A stretch of 64,000 bases of DNA from Marinomonas profundimaris (GCF_000508165.1 NZ_AYOZ01000001.1:372001-436000), one strand, 5' to 3'. Counted from the stretch's first letter, positions 49,732-57,998 are shown. Notes: generated by a model not told the origin, from the sequence alone. Numbers and translations are program-made.

Positions 49732-51471
49732 ATGACAACATCCAGTTTCAGCTTAGATCTGGCCGAAAAATTAAAGGCCATTGTAGGAAGCCAGTACACC
49801 TTAACGGACGCCGATAAGAAGAAACCCTACAGCAATGGTATTCGATTGGGTGGTGGTGACGCTTATGCCGTGGTTCGTCCTAGTAGCTTGGTTGAAATCT
49901 GGAAAGTGCTTCAAGCCTGTGTTGAAGCCGATGTGATTGTCATTATGCAAGCCGCCAATACGGGATTGACCGGTGGATCTACGCCAAATGGCGCCGATTA
50001 TGATCGCCCGATTGTGATCGTTAGCACCATGCGAATTAGCGATATTCAGCTGATTGATCAAGGCAAACAGATTGTCGGTTTGGCTGGAAGTACCTTGTTT
50101 GGTTTGGAAGAACGACTAAAACCCTACAGTCGCGAACCGCATTCAGTGATTGGCTCTTCTTGTATTGGCGCGTCTATCGTTGGTGGCGTGTGTAATAATT
50201 CTGGTGGCGCGTTGGTTCAACGTGGTCCGGCTTACACAGAAATGTCTTTATTCGCACAAGTCACTGAAAATGGTGAATTGCAATTGGTGAACAACCTAGG
50301 CATCGATTTGGGCAGCGACCCAGAAGAAATTCTCGCCAACTTACAGAATCACACTTACCAAGAAACCGACGTACAATTTCCCGATAAACGCGGTTCCGAC
50401 AATGAATACCATGAGCGTATTCGTGACGTCGACGCAGAAACCCCATCCCGCTTTAACAATGACCCGCGTCGTTTGTATGAATCGTCTGGTTGTGCCGGTA
50501 AATTGGCGGTGTTTGCGGTTCGCATCGACACTTTTCCAATTCCTGAAAAACATCAAGTGTTCTACATCGGCACGAACGATCCCGCCGTAATGGAACAGAT
50601 GCGCCGTGACATGTTGTCAACTTTTACCAATTTGCCTGTGTCTGGCGAATACCTGCATAAAAGCAGTTATGACATCAGTAAAAAATACGGTAAAGACAGC
50701 TACTTGGTGATCGACAAACTGGGTACCAAATACATTCCTAAAATGTTTGCGATTAAACGCACAGTGGATCGTTGGGCGGAAAAATTCAGCTTCATGCCGA
50801 ACAAATTTTCGGATCGCATCATGCAATACATGAGTCAGATGTTTCCGAATCACTTGCCGAAGCGCATGGAAGATTTTCGTGCAAAATACGATCATCATTG
50901 GATCGTCGAAACCAGCAACGACGGTGTGGCCGAAGCAAAAGCGTATTTAGATACCTTCTTCAAAGACAACGAAGGCGACTACTTTGCGTGTACCGATCGT
51001 GAAGCGGACCAAGCGATTCTGCATCGCTTTGTGACGGGCGGCGCCTTGACGCGTTATCACATTATGAATGGCAAAGACCTTGGTTCCATCATGACGATTG
51101 ACGTGGCATTTCCGCGCAACGAGCAAGATTGGTTCGAAGTGTTACCACAAGACATCGACGATAAAATCGCTGTAAAAATGTATTACGGACACTTCTTTTG
51201 TCATGTCATGCATCAAAACTACATCATGAAAAAAGGCGTCGACGGCAAAGCGGTGAAAAAACAAATTCTTGCGAGTTACGATGTACGTGGTGCGGAATAC
51301 CCAGCCGAGCACAACGTGGGTCATGAATATTTGGCGAAGCCAGCATTGCGCGAGTTTTACCAAAAAACCGACCCAACCAACAGCTTCAACTCAGGCATCG
51401 GCGGCACCAGTAAACTGAAAAATTGGCAAGAGCTGAGCGACGAACACACAGATTGTGGTTGCCATAAATAA
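49732..51471 (+). CDS. dld: Quinone-dependent D-lactate dehydrogenase
   Basis: A 579-residue FAD enzyme, close in sequence to E. coli Dld, which oxidises D-lactate to pyruvate at the inner membrane and passes electrons to ubiquinone. The PCMH FAD-binding region (MQAANTGLTGGSTPNG, GREPHSVIGSSCIGAS, NNSGGALVQRGPAYTEMSLFA) and the C-terminal PAEHNVGHEY and FNSGIGGTSK motifs are clear. The frame is open from 49663, but the ATG at 49732 aligns with the family start. The gene stands alone, with its own terminator. Confidence 0.95.
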   Translation: MTTSSFSLDLAEKLKAIVGSQYTLTDADKKKPYSNGIRLGGGDAYAVVRPSSLVEIWKVLQACVEADVIVIMQAANTGLTGGSTPNGADYDRPIVIVSTMRISDIQLIDQGKQIVGLAGSTLFGLEERLKPYSREPHSVIGSSCIGASIVGGVCNNSGGALVQRGPAYTEMSLFAQVTENGELQLVNNLGIDLGSDPEEILANLQNHTYQETDVQFPDKRGSDNEYHERIRDVDAETPSRFNNDPRRLYESSGCAGKLAVFAVRIDTFPIPEKHQVFYIGTNDPAVMEQMRRDMLSTFTNLPVSGEYLHKSSYDISKKYGKDSYLVIDKLGTKYIPKMFAIKRTVDRWAEKFSFMPNKFSDRIMQYMSQMFPNHLPKRMEDFRAKYDHHWIVETSNDGVAEAKAYLDTFFKDNEGDYFACTDREADQAILHRFVTGGALTRYHIMNGKDLGSIMTIDVAFPRNEQDWFEVLPQDIDDKIAVKMYYGHFFCHVMHQNYIMKKGVDGKAVKKQILASYDVRGAEYPAEHNVGHEYLAKPALREFYQKTDPTNSFNSGIGGTSKLKNWQELSDEHTDCGCHK

Positions 51472-51493
51472 GCTTTAGAACAACAGAGAATGC

Positions 51494-51536
51494 AAAAAGC
51501 CGAGACGTTTCTTTTAACGATGTCTCGGCTTTTTTA
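51494..51536. terminator. Terminator after dld, shared with the antitoxin gene end
   Basis: GCCGAGAC (51499-51506) pairs with GTCTCGGC (51522-51529), flanked by A5 and T6-7. It overlaps the stop region of the convergent antitoxin gene by a few bases and would work in both directions. Confidence 0.85.
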
Positions 51537-51848
51537 CTTAATCATTGCGAATTGAGATATTTCTATATCTTGTCCGTCAGGGAACTTGGCGTGTATTTCT
51601 AGCTTACCTCCCAATGCTTCAATATATTGATTCAATGTACTGATAAGGGCATCTGGACGATTTTCAATCTGAGAGATGTTTGGCTGAGCAATATTCATAA
51701 GCCCTGCTAAATCGGCCTGATTTATGCGTCTTTTTTTTCGGATTTCTGCAAGAGACATCTCTGCAATAATGGCAACAGCTTTAGCTTTAGCTGCGGCTTG
51801 AACCTCTGGTTTAATTTTCTTGCGTAGTTCATTTATCGACTTAGCCAT
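51534..51848 (-). CDS. XRE-family antitoxin (HigA-like)
   Basis: A 104-residue protein with a basic/Ala-rich N-terminus and a helix-turn-helix (LAEIRKKRRINQADLAGLMNIAQPNISQIENR, residues about 33-65). It lies 11 bases downstream of the toxin gene, toxin first, as in higBA-type modules. It should neutralise the toxin and repress the operon, probably at the dyad near 52274-52293. Confidence 0.88.
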   Translation of the reverse strand: MAKSINELRKKIKPEVQAAAKAKAVAIIAEMSLAEIRKKRRINQADLAGLMNIAQPNISQIENRPDALISTLNQYIEALGGKLEIHAKFPDGQDIEISQFAMIK

Positions 51849-51859
51849 AACTAAACCTC

Positions 51860-52234
51860 CTATCTTGTTTTTTCTGAATCACTATTTTTCAAGTAATTTA
51901 AGAATTCTTTTTCAGCTAACGAAATATATCTATCATAAAGTTTTTTATCCCTTTTCCCATCTTTTCGACCACCGCATAACAATATGGCTTTCCTTGTTGG
52001 GTCAAAAGCATAAAAGACACGATAAGGTTTTCCTGCATGCTGAACTCTCAATTCTTTAAGGTTTTTTACCTTATTTGTTCCTTTTAGGGAATCTGCATAG
52101 GGTCGGGCTAATTGAGGGCCTTTGATCTCTAATACATTAACCATTGATAGCACGTCTTCTTGCTCTTTGTCCGTCAAGCCAAGAAACCATTGTTCGTATT
52201 CGTCGGTTATTAATATCTCCCAAATTATAAGCAA
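51860..52234 (-). CDS. RelE/HigB-type toxin (phage-derived Gp49-like)
   Basis: A 124-residue toxin of the HigB2/Gp49-like type with WEILITDEYEQWFLGLTDKEQ at the N-terminus and KELRVQHAGKPYRVFYAFDPTRKAILLCGGRKDGKRDKKLYDRYI in the core. Relatives cleave mRNA on the ribosome. The start is uncertain. The frame opens at a TTG (52234) directly behind an AAGGA, which is too close; the ATA or ATT codons just after it are better spaced and would give a family-like start before WEIL. The C-terminus is intact. Confidence 0.85.
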   Translation of the reverse strand: MLIIWEILITDEYEQWFLGLTDKEQEDVLSMVNVLEIKGPQLARPYADSLKGTNKVKNLKELRVQHAGKPYRVFYAFDPTRKAILLCGGRKDGKRDKKLYDRYISLAEKEFLNYLKNSDSEKTR

Positions 52235-52273
52235 TCCTTGCTGTCTTTATGGATAAAAAATACGCTTTAACGT

Positions 52274-52293
52274 ATATACTGTCAAGAGTATAT
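52274..52293 (-). promoter_or_regulatory. Dyad operator candidate of the higBA-like module
   Basis: ATATACT (52274-52280) and AGTATAT (52287-52293) form a perfect inverted repeat with a six-base spacer, about 40 bases upstream of the toxin gene. This fits an autorepressor site for the XRE antitoxin. Confidence 0.5.
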
Positions 52294-52424
52294 TTACACG
52301 ATGTAAGCCTGTTTGATTCGCTTGTGAATATCGTTATGAGATAGTTTTTGATCTATTCCCATTTATTCCAATGTAATAAGATGGCTGAAATGAACACCGT
52401 TCTGGTTAATCAAAACCACATAGG

Positions 52425-53918
52425 ATGAAAACAGCAATGTCCAACTACGAGCAGCTAACCTCACATTATCAAACACTGAATCATTTTAACCATGCTCAAG
52501 CCATTCTTGGCTGGGACGCTGCGGCAAACATGCCGTCTGGCGGCAGCGACGCGCGTTCAAAAGCCATGGCGGAACTGTCTGTTCATATCCATCGATTATC
52601 GACGCAACCACAACTTGAAGAGTGGTTTGGCAACGCCGAGCAAGAATCTCTCACGAGCGAGGAGCGATCTAGCCTACGTGAAATGAAACGCCAATGGCAG
52701 CAATCGACCGTGGTGCCAGAAGACTTGGTGCAAGCGCAATCCATTGCGGGTTCAAAATGCGAACACGCGTGGCGTTCGCAACGACAAGAAAATGACTGGA
52801 CAGGTTTCGAGAAGAACTGGAAAGACGTCGTTGCCTTGTCTCGCGAAGAAGCAAAAATCCGCAGCGAAGCGCTCGAACTCACACCTTATGACGCCATGCT
52901 CGACAAATACGAACCGGGCACCACAACCGCGTCGCTCGATACGTTGTTTACCGATGTGAAAACCTGGCTGCCAGAACTGATTGAAAAAGTATTGGAAAAG
53001 CAGAAGTCGCAATCCATCATTATGCCGACGGGTACGTTTTCAACCGCTAAGCAAAAAGCCCTCGGCTTAGAGGTGATGAAACTACTAAAGTTCGACTTTG
53101 ATCGCGGCCGACTTGACCAAAGTGTTCACCCATTTTGTGGCGGTGTACCAACCGATGTGCGCATAACCACTCGCTATAATGAGCAAGACTTCGTGCAAGC
53201 CTTGATGGGTATTGTTCACGAAACTGGTCACGCGCGCTACGAACAAGGCTTACCAAGTGCTTTCGCTGGCTTACCTGTCGGCGAAGCCCGTTCCATGGGT
53301 ATTCATGAATCTCAGTCCTTGTTTTTCGAAATGCAAATTGGCCGCAGTAAACCGTTTATCTCTCACTTATCGCGCCTTTCTGCCGATGCTTTTAACACAC
53401 ACAATGACCCTGTCTTTGCTGAAGAGAACCTCTACAAAATTTACACCCAAGTAGAAAAAGGCTTTATTCGTGTTGATGCAGACGAACTCACATATCCTGC
53501 ACACGTCATCATGCGTTACGAGATAGAACGCGACCTCATCAACGGCGTAATAGAGCACACCGACGTACCGGCACTTTGGGACGAGAAAATGAAAGCCACC
53601 CTTGGCATCTCCACCAAAGACAACTACAAAAACGGCTGCATGCAAGACATACATTGGACAGATGGCGCTTTCGGTTACTTTCCAAGTTACACTCTCGGCG
53701 CCATGTACGCCGCGCAATACAAAGCCACCATGATACAAAATATCGACTTCGACGCCGTTATCCAAAGCGGCGACTTAAGCCCGATATTCCAATGGCTCAG
53801 CGACAATATCTGGACACAAGCCTCGCTCCACAGCACAGATGAACTCGTCAAACGCGCCACAGGCGAAACCTTAAACGCCGCACATTTTAGAAAACACCTA
53901 GAAGGGCGGTATTTGTAA
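52425..53918 (+). CDS. M32 family metallocarboxypeptidase
   Basis: A 497-residue zinc carboxypeptidase of the Taq family, trimming C-terminal residues of peptides in the cytoplasm. The zinc site HETGH is at residues 265-269 (GIVHETGHARYEQG), and a downstream Glu in the GIHESQSLFFE segment is the third ligand. HPFCGG and the C-terminal FGYFPSYTLGAMYAAQ are family motifs. A second ATG at 52437 is an equally good start. A broken copy of its 3' end lies at 60766-60909. Confidence 0.93.
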   Translation: MKTAMSNYEQLTSHYQTLNHFNHAQAILGWDAAANMPSGGSDARSKAMAELSVHIHRLSTQPQLEEWFGNAEQESLTSEERSSLREMKRQWQQSTVVPEDLVQAQSIAGSKCEHAWRSQRQENDWTGFEKNWKDVVALSREEAKIRSEALELTPYDAMLDKYEPGTTTASLDTLFTDVKTWLPELIEKVLEKQKSQSIIMPTGTFSTAKQKALGLEVMKLLKFDFDRGRLDQSVHPFCGGVPTDVRITTRYNEQDFVQALMGIVHETGHARYEQGLPSAFAGLPVGEARSMGIHESQSLFFEMQIGRSKPFISHLSRLSADAFNTHNDPVFAEENLYKIYTQVEKGFIRVDADELTYPAHVIMRYEIERDLINGVIEHTDVPALWDEKMKATLGISTKDNYKNGCMQDIHWTDGAFGYFPSYTLGAMYAAQYKATMIQNIDFDAVIQSGDLSPIFQWLSDNIWTQASLHSTDELVKRATGETLNAAHFRKHLEGRYL

Positions 53919-54402
53919 CAGATCTGTTCCCTCCCTTTTCTTCAAGGGGAGGGCTGGGGAGGGGTTATGGCTCTTGGGCTAAAAGGTCTAATCCCTTATC
54001 CTCCACCACACTTTCCACAACGACAAAACTGTATAGAAAAGGGCTGTGACCCTGACTACCATCTTGGTTCTTGGAGCAAACCAAACACCACCGCTCGACA
54101 CTGTCGTTCGACCTCGCTCTTGGCGTTCGCTTTGCTCCTCGCTGTTATTCGTAAACGCATAACTCATTGAATACAGCTGCCAAGTCTCTTCCCCTTTCTT
54201 CAAGGGGAAGACGGAAGATGGGGTTCAGAGCCTCAAACCTCATCAAACATTATGCATACCAAACATCGCCATAAACCGTCATCCCCGCGAAGGCGGGGAA
54301 TCATCGCTCTGATGTTTAACTTGCTCGTAAAACCCCCTAAAAGTCTTATGGTCTTTCTGTATTTTTCATTGTATTGTCAGTTTGTCGTAATGGATTAATT
54401 TA
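53919..54402 (+). repeat. Intergenic region with GC-rich hairpin repeats, no gene
   Basis: Two related same-orientation elements share the core TTCTTCAAGGGGA: one at 53929-53966 and one at 54183-54226. The second contains the perfect stem CTTCCCCTT/AAGGGGAAG (54188-54196 with 54202-54210). A third hairpin, CCCCGC/GCGGGG, with the flank GTCATCCCCGCGAAGGCGGGG lies at 54278-54300. Such motifs are typical of dispersed intergenic repeats. The open frames here are short and show no protein character. Confidence 0.6.
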
Positions 54403-54403
54403 C

Positions 54404-54550
54404 ATGGATTATTTGGCCGATACTGGCACGAAATCAAAAATGTCAGACTCAAACGGTCTAAATTTAAAAGAGTGGTACACCAAGTTTTACTTAGTAAAAA
54501 AGAGTGATGACAAGATAGGTGAGACCGTGACTTGGAAATTCTGGGACTAA
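54404..54550 (+). CDS. Possible 48-residue small ORF before the cassette array
   Basis: An ATG-initiated frame of 48 codons (MDYLADTGTKSKMSDSNG... ending WKFWD) with no recognised family and a weak ribosome site. Its TAA lies within CTAACAT, which resembles the left end of an attC site, as at the end of the two-gene cassette downstream. It may be a decayed cassette gene or chance. Confidence 0.3.
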   Translation: MDYLADTGTKSKMSDSNGLNLKEWYTKFYLVKKSDDKIGETVTWKFWD

Positions 54551-54755
54551 CATTGTTTCGTTGAAAACACCAAAATGATTAGAATCAAGTCAACGCTGTT
54601 TGTTTGCAGGAATAACATCAAGGATAAAAGCTAAAAAAGTTTTACTAAAAACCCGAACAGATAGCTGCAAAACTGTTCTTGTTAGATCTTGATTTTGCTT
54701 GCAAAAATCAGGGTGTCCATAGATGTTAGCTTTCCGACCAATCGAGGAGAAAGGA

Positions 54756-55502
54756 ATGAATCAATTAACTCTAATTCCTAGAGTAGAAGAGGGAGAAATG
54801 ATTCCTCAGCGCACAGCTGATGGTTACATAAGTGCAACTGCACTTTGTCAGTCTGTTGGAAAAAGGTTTTCAGACTTCAAGGTTTTGAAGACGACTCAAG
54901 CATTCATAGTGGAGCTCACAGCTCAAACGGGCCTGCCAGAACATCAACTAATTCATATAATCAGCGGCGGCAATCCCCAGCTCCAAGGTACTTGGGTTCA
55001 TCCTTATTTAGCTATAAATTTAGGCCAATGGTTATCCCCGAAATTTGCAGTAAAGGTATCTCAATGGGTTACTGAGTGGCAGCAGGGTGGTGCTAAGGCA
55101 GTAATGCCTGTCCACATTGATCGCTATATGCAAAATAGAGGGAAGGTTCCTTACACTCATTTTTCGATGCTGAACGAATTAACGCTAAATTTAATCGCTC
55201 CTATGGAGCAGGCTGGATACACGCTACCACAAGAAATGGTTCCTGATATTTCGGAGGGGCGAATGTTTTGTAAGTGGCTCCGTGATAAGAGGGGCATTGA
55301 ACCTAACAGCTTTCCTACGTACCAGCACGAATATCCGGATGGGCGAGTGGTCCCAGCGAAGTTATACCCTATTGAACTTTATGAGGATTTTCGTCGACAC
55401 TTCAATGAAACGTGGCTTCCTCAACAGGCTCCAAAATATTTTGGCCAACGAGATAAAGTTGCTTTGCAATTTGTAGAAACTTTACTTTTACCTGCAAATT
55501 AA
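54756..55502 (+). CDS. KilA-N domain protein, cassette 1
   Basis: A 248-residue protein with an N-terminal KilA-N DNA-binding domain (MIPQRTADGYISATALCQSVGKRFSDF...GTWVHPYLAINLGQWLSPKFAVKVSQWVTEW, residues about 15-120). A C-terminal part of unknown role ends QHEYPDGRVVPAKLYPIELYEDFRRHF. KilA-N domains are common in phage and plasmid proteins. The frame is open from 54723, but AGGAGAAAGGA fits the ATG at 54756, which lies inside the cassette. The stop is at the left edge of the attC site. Confidence 0.85.
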   Translation: MNQLTLIPRVEEGEMIPQRTADGYISATALCQSVGKRFSDFKVLKTTQAFIVELTAQTGLPEHQLIHIISGGNPQLQGTWVHPYLAINLGQWLSPKFAVKVSQWVTEWQQGGAKAVMPVHIDRYMQNRGKVPYTHFSMLNELTLNLIAPMEQAGYTLPQEMVPDISEGRMFCKWLRDKRGIEPNSFPTYQHEYPDGRVVPAKLYPIELYEDFRRHFNETWLPQQAPKYFGQRDKVALQFVETLLLPAN

Positions 55503-55586
55503 AGCTAACAATGTCAATCACGGCGGCAGCTTTTTCGTTCCGGATTCGCCTCCACTACAAAGCTGCGCGTGTTGGCGGTGTTAGCT
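55503..55586 (+). repeat. attC recombination site of cassette 1
   Basis: An 84-bp imperfect palindrome. The left end is AGCTAAC (55503-55509) and the right end G|TTAGCT (55580-55586). The inner arms TCAATCACGGCGGCAGCTTT and AAAGCTGCGCGTGTTGG pair with single-base bulges typical of attC, and the centre (TTCCGGATTCGCCTCC) is unpaired. Confidence 0.88.
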
Positions 55587-55623
55587 GCTCTGATGGCATG
55601 ATAACAACTAAGAAGGAAGAAAA

Positions 55624-55884
55624 ATGAATAGAAATCTGGAAAAATTCTTGCGTGATCATTGCAATCTTATCGATTGGAATCCAACGAAACAGCAGTTGGA
55701 AGCAATCAAGAAAGATATTGATGCTGCAATTGCATCTGGAAAAACCTTAAGCCGAACTGAATGCCAGAATATAGTTGTTAAGCATTGTGGCTCCACCAGA
55801 ATGTTCTTAACTAAGGGGGCTGACAACTCCGATTTAAATGCGCTACTGGCAATGGCAGTTAAGCAAGACTCATCTAATGACTAA
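55624..55884 (+). CDS. Hypothetical protein, first gene of cassette 2
   Basis: An 86-residue protein of no recognised family, mostly helical by appearance, with charged N-terminus and three Cys. AGAAGGAAG is a strong ribosome site before the ATG. Its end lies in a run of TAATGAC heptamers that leads into the next gene. The two genes share one cassette and probably one function. Confidence 0.65.
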   Translation: MNRNLEKFLRDHCNLIDWNPTKQQLEAIKKDIDAAIASGKTLSRTECQNIVVKHCGSTRMFLTKGADNSDLNALLAMAVKQDSSND

Positions 55885-55902
55885 TGACTAATGACTAATG
55901 AA
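55875..55902 (+). repeat. Heptamer tandem repeat at the gene junction in cassette 2
   Basis: TAATGAC occurs three times in tandem (55875-55895), followed by TAATGAA. Each unit holds overlapping stop and ATG codons in shifting frames. It includes the stop of the 86-residue gene (55882-55884) and the start of the membrane protein gene (55891). Confidence 0.8.
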
Positions 55903-56646
55903 CAACTCGTTCTGAACGCAGAAGAGAAGATTGAAGAACTCAAACAAAAGTACATGGATGTACTTCAGCCATTAGCTATTGAATACAATTCTAGCAGAGT
56001 GGCCCCGACCGCCGAGCAGCTAATTGAGTGCCAGAGAAAAGGTAATACATATTTCAACTATGTAGAAAGCTTTGTCGGAAATAGCGGGTTGCTAGGTGCG
56101 CACGTTAACGGAAAGTGGGTTACGGGCTTCGCAGAGACATGTCACGCAGTTTTGGAATCGTATGTTCTACACATCGCCTTTCTGCGGAGTCATTCTTCTG
56201 CTTTAGGGGCTTCGTACCAAGAGCCTAATTCTCAAGCCTATGCAAATATGCAAAGAATGACTAAAGAGTATTTAGAAAAAAATACATGGAAAGCACTTGA
56301 AAGAAAGTATGAGGAAAATCGTATACCTGTATCGGGTTTCAATTATTCAGGAGCTTCTGATTTGCAAAAAACACCTAACTGGCAATTAATTGTTGGATTA
56401 ATAATTGGCGTTGTATTCTTGTTGGTCTTGTTTGTTCTGGCTGTGATGATTCCAAACCCAACGAACTGGCAGGCTTTTATATTTAGAGGTGGGTTTGCTA
56501 TTTCGCTATCGGCTATTGCTGCCATCATTCCAGGGTTGCTAACTGTTGAGTCAAGACTTCAAAAAATGTCCATTAGAGCGACGGGAGCTATTGCTGTATT
56601 TGTAATTGTTTGGCTGGTAAACCCTCCAGCACTGATTGGCAGCTAA
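55891..56646 (+). CDS. Membrane protein with helical N-domain and three TM segments, second gene of cassette 2
   Basis: A 251-residue protein. Residues 1-160 are soluble and mainly helical (EEKIEELKQKYMDVL, AYANMQRMTKEYLEKNTWKALERKY). TM segments lie at about 164-187, 195-217 and 228-245. The C-terminal part, with RGGFAISLSAIAAIIPGLL and RATGAIAVFVIVWLVNPP, resembles a two-TM module seen in other uncharacterised proteins of accessory regions; this is a visual likeness, not a searched match. No ribosome site precedes the ATG, so re-initiation from the 86-residue gene is likely. Its TAA is inside the attC left end. Confidence 0.75.
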   Translation: MTNEQLVLNAEEKIEELKQKYMDVLQPLAIEYNSSRVAPTAEQLIECQRKGNTYFNYVESFVGNSGLLGAHVNGKWVTGFAETCHAVLESYVLHIAFLRSHSSALGASYQEPNSQAYANMQRMTKEYLEKNTWKALERKYEENRIPVSGFNYSGASDLQKTPNWQLIVGLIIGVVFLLVLFVLAVMIPNPTNWQAFIFRGGFAISLSAIAAIIPGLLTVESRLQKMSIRATGAIAVFVIVWLVNPPALIGS

Positions 56647-56712
56647 CAAGTTGCTTCACTCGGAAAAATTACTCGCTACGCTCCCAATTTTCCGGTGAGT
56701 GCGGCGTTATAC
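56641..56712 (+). repeat. attC recombination site of cassette 2
   Basis: A 72-bp imperfect palindrome. The left end is AGCTAAC (56641-56647) and the right end G|TTATAC (56706-56712). The inner arms around CACTCGGAAAAATT and AATTTTCCGGTGAGTG pair with bulges. The right-end bases differ from the left because in an array they belong to whatever follows the last cassette. Confidence 0.82.
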
Positions 56713-56834
56713 CAGCTTCTAATCAACATGCTGATATTAGATCCAGATAAAAAATAGCCCTTTACATCTGGTTCTAAATCCCGCGGTTGATGCCTTTTGT
56801 TTGGGCACTTAAAGCCCAAGTCTGTAACTCCTCT

Positions 56835-57791
56835 TTAAAGCTTTTTTAATTCATTGCTTTTGTTCAGCTGATATTCATCAAGGTCGTTGGCGAGAAACAG
56901 GTTGCCCGAATAATGGGCTTTGGCTTCTTGATAAATGTCGGCGATGGAAGGGGATAGGTTCGGGTTAGCTTGGTAGCGAGGGCTAAAGTGCGTTAACACT
57001 AAGTTTGGGATGTTAGCTTGCTGGGCAAAGGTCGCTACAAGCTCGGCGTAACTGTGGCCGTAGCTGTTGCCTGACTTCTCAACGATGTCTTTGGTGTAGG
57101 TGGCTTCATGAACCAGTACGCTGGCGCCATGGCTTATTTGAGCCAATAGCTCTGGCTGGTCATTGTCACCTGCCACTATGATTTTTTGCGGGTTTTTATC
57201 GTATAGCAAATAGTCTTCACAATGGATTAGTTTGCCGTTTAGCTCAACATCTTGCCCCTTTTGTAGCTGCCCCCAATGTGGGCCTCTGGGGATGTTGTGC
57301 CGCTCCAGTTTTTCCACATCCAAGCGCGGGTTGATGTCTTTTTCGGTAAAACAATAGGCATAAGAAGGGACTCGGTGAGACAGGGCGACCGTTTCCACGC
57401 GAACTTTTCTGAACTCGACAGACGGTAGATCATCAGTACAGATAAACTCAATGTCATAGGACAGATACAATTGTGTATGTTGCTGAGTCGCTTCCACCCA
57501 TTCTTTCACACCACTTGGTGCCATAATTTTCAATGGCGCTTTGCGGCCATTCATCGCGGCACTTGCTAATATGCCTGGCAACCCATAACAGTGATCGCCA
57601 TGAATGTGAGTGATGAAGATGGCTTGTAAGGCATTGATCGATAAATTGGTATGAAGTATCTGATGTTGCGCTCCCTCGCCACAGTCGACAAGGTACCAGC
57701 CGTTGCCTCTTTCTTCGCGCACCGCGATTCCTGTTACATTGCGTGTTTTGGTTGGAACGCCTGCCGAGGTTCCAAGAAAGACAATATTCAT
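56835..57791 (-). CDS. rnz: Ribonuclease Z / RNase BN
   Basis: A 318-residue metallo-beta-lactamase-fold nuclease that matures tRNA 3' ends. The N-terminus MNIVFLGTSAGVPTKTRN and the zinc motif HIHGDH at residues 62-67 are present. Further ligands lie in AGDNDQPELL and LTHFSPRY, and the length is normal. AAGGT precedes the ATG. It borders the cassette array on its right side. Confidence 0.93.
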   Translation of the reverse strand: MNIVFLGTSAGVPTKTRNVTGIAVREERGNGWYLVDCGEGAQHQILHTNLSINALQAIFITHIHGDHCYGLPGILASAAMNGRKAPLKIMAPSGVKEWVEATQQHTQLYLSYDIEFICTDDLPSVEFRKVRVETVALSHRVPSYAYCFTEKDINPRLDVEKLERHNIPRGPHWGQLQKGQDVELNGKLIHCEDYLLYDKNPQKIIVAGDNDQPELLAQISHGASVLVHEATYTKDIVEKSGNSYGHSYAELVATFAQQANIPNLVLTHFSPRYQANPNLSPSIADIYQEAKAHYSGNLFLANDLDEYQLNKSNELKKL

Positions 57792-57998
57792 TTTTTACCT
57801 TGATACATAAAAGACGGGTCATCTTGCCTAAGCCTAATGTTTTCATGACCAAGCGGCAATCTTGGGTTGTATAGATGGCTTATTATTTACCTAGATTCAA
57901 AAAACTCACATCAGTCGCTGCTAAGAATTGTTATCTTCTATGCCCTTCCTGAGCTAAAATACAAACCTTGTTCGTACCTTAATACATGAGATTTATAA

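Larger units (their letters stand above)
54726..56706 (+). mobile_element. Integron gene-cassette array without integrase (CALIN-like), two cassettes
   Basis: Cassette 1 runs 54726-55580 and cassette 2 runs 55581-56706, each bounded by a G|TT cut point. Cassette 1 begins TTAGCT and ends with an attC whose left end is AGCTAAC, the exact complement of GTTAGCT. Cassette 2 has the same match between its own first bases (TTAGCT) and its own AGCTAAC left end. This is the signature of cassettes that circularise and insert at G|TT. Genes lie in the same direction and fill the cassettes. No integrase gene or attI was found in the window. Confidence 0.85.

Noticed and set aside
53967-54203. Two short open frames (67 and 71 codons) in the repeat region
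   Set aside because: They lie between repeated hairpin elements, lie on opposite strands and show no coding character.
54600-54725. attI site or integron integrase for the cassette array
   Set aside because: No tyrosine recombinase gene is present in the window and no attI-like arrangement could be recognised next to the first cassette.
56713-56834. A third cassette after the second attC
   Set aside because: The bases after G|TTATAC contain no gene and no further attC before rnz, so the array seems to end there.
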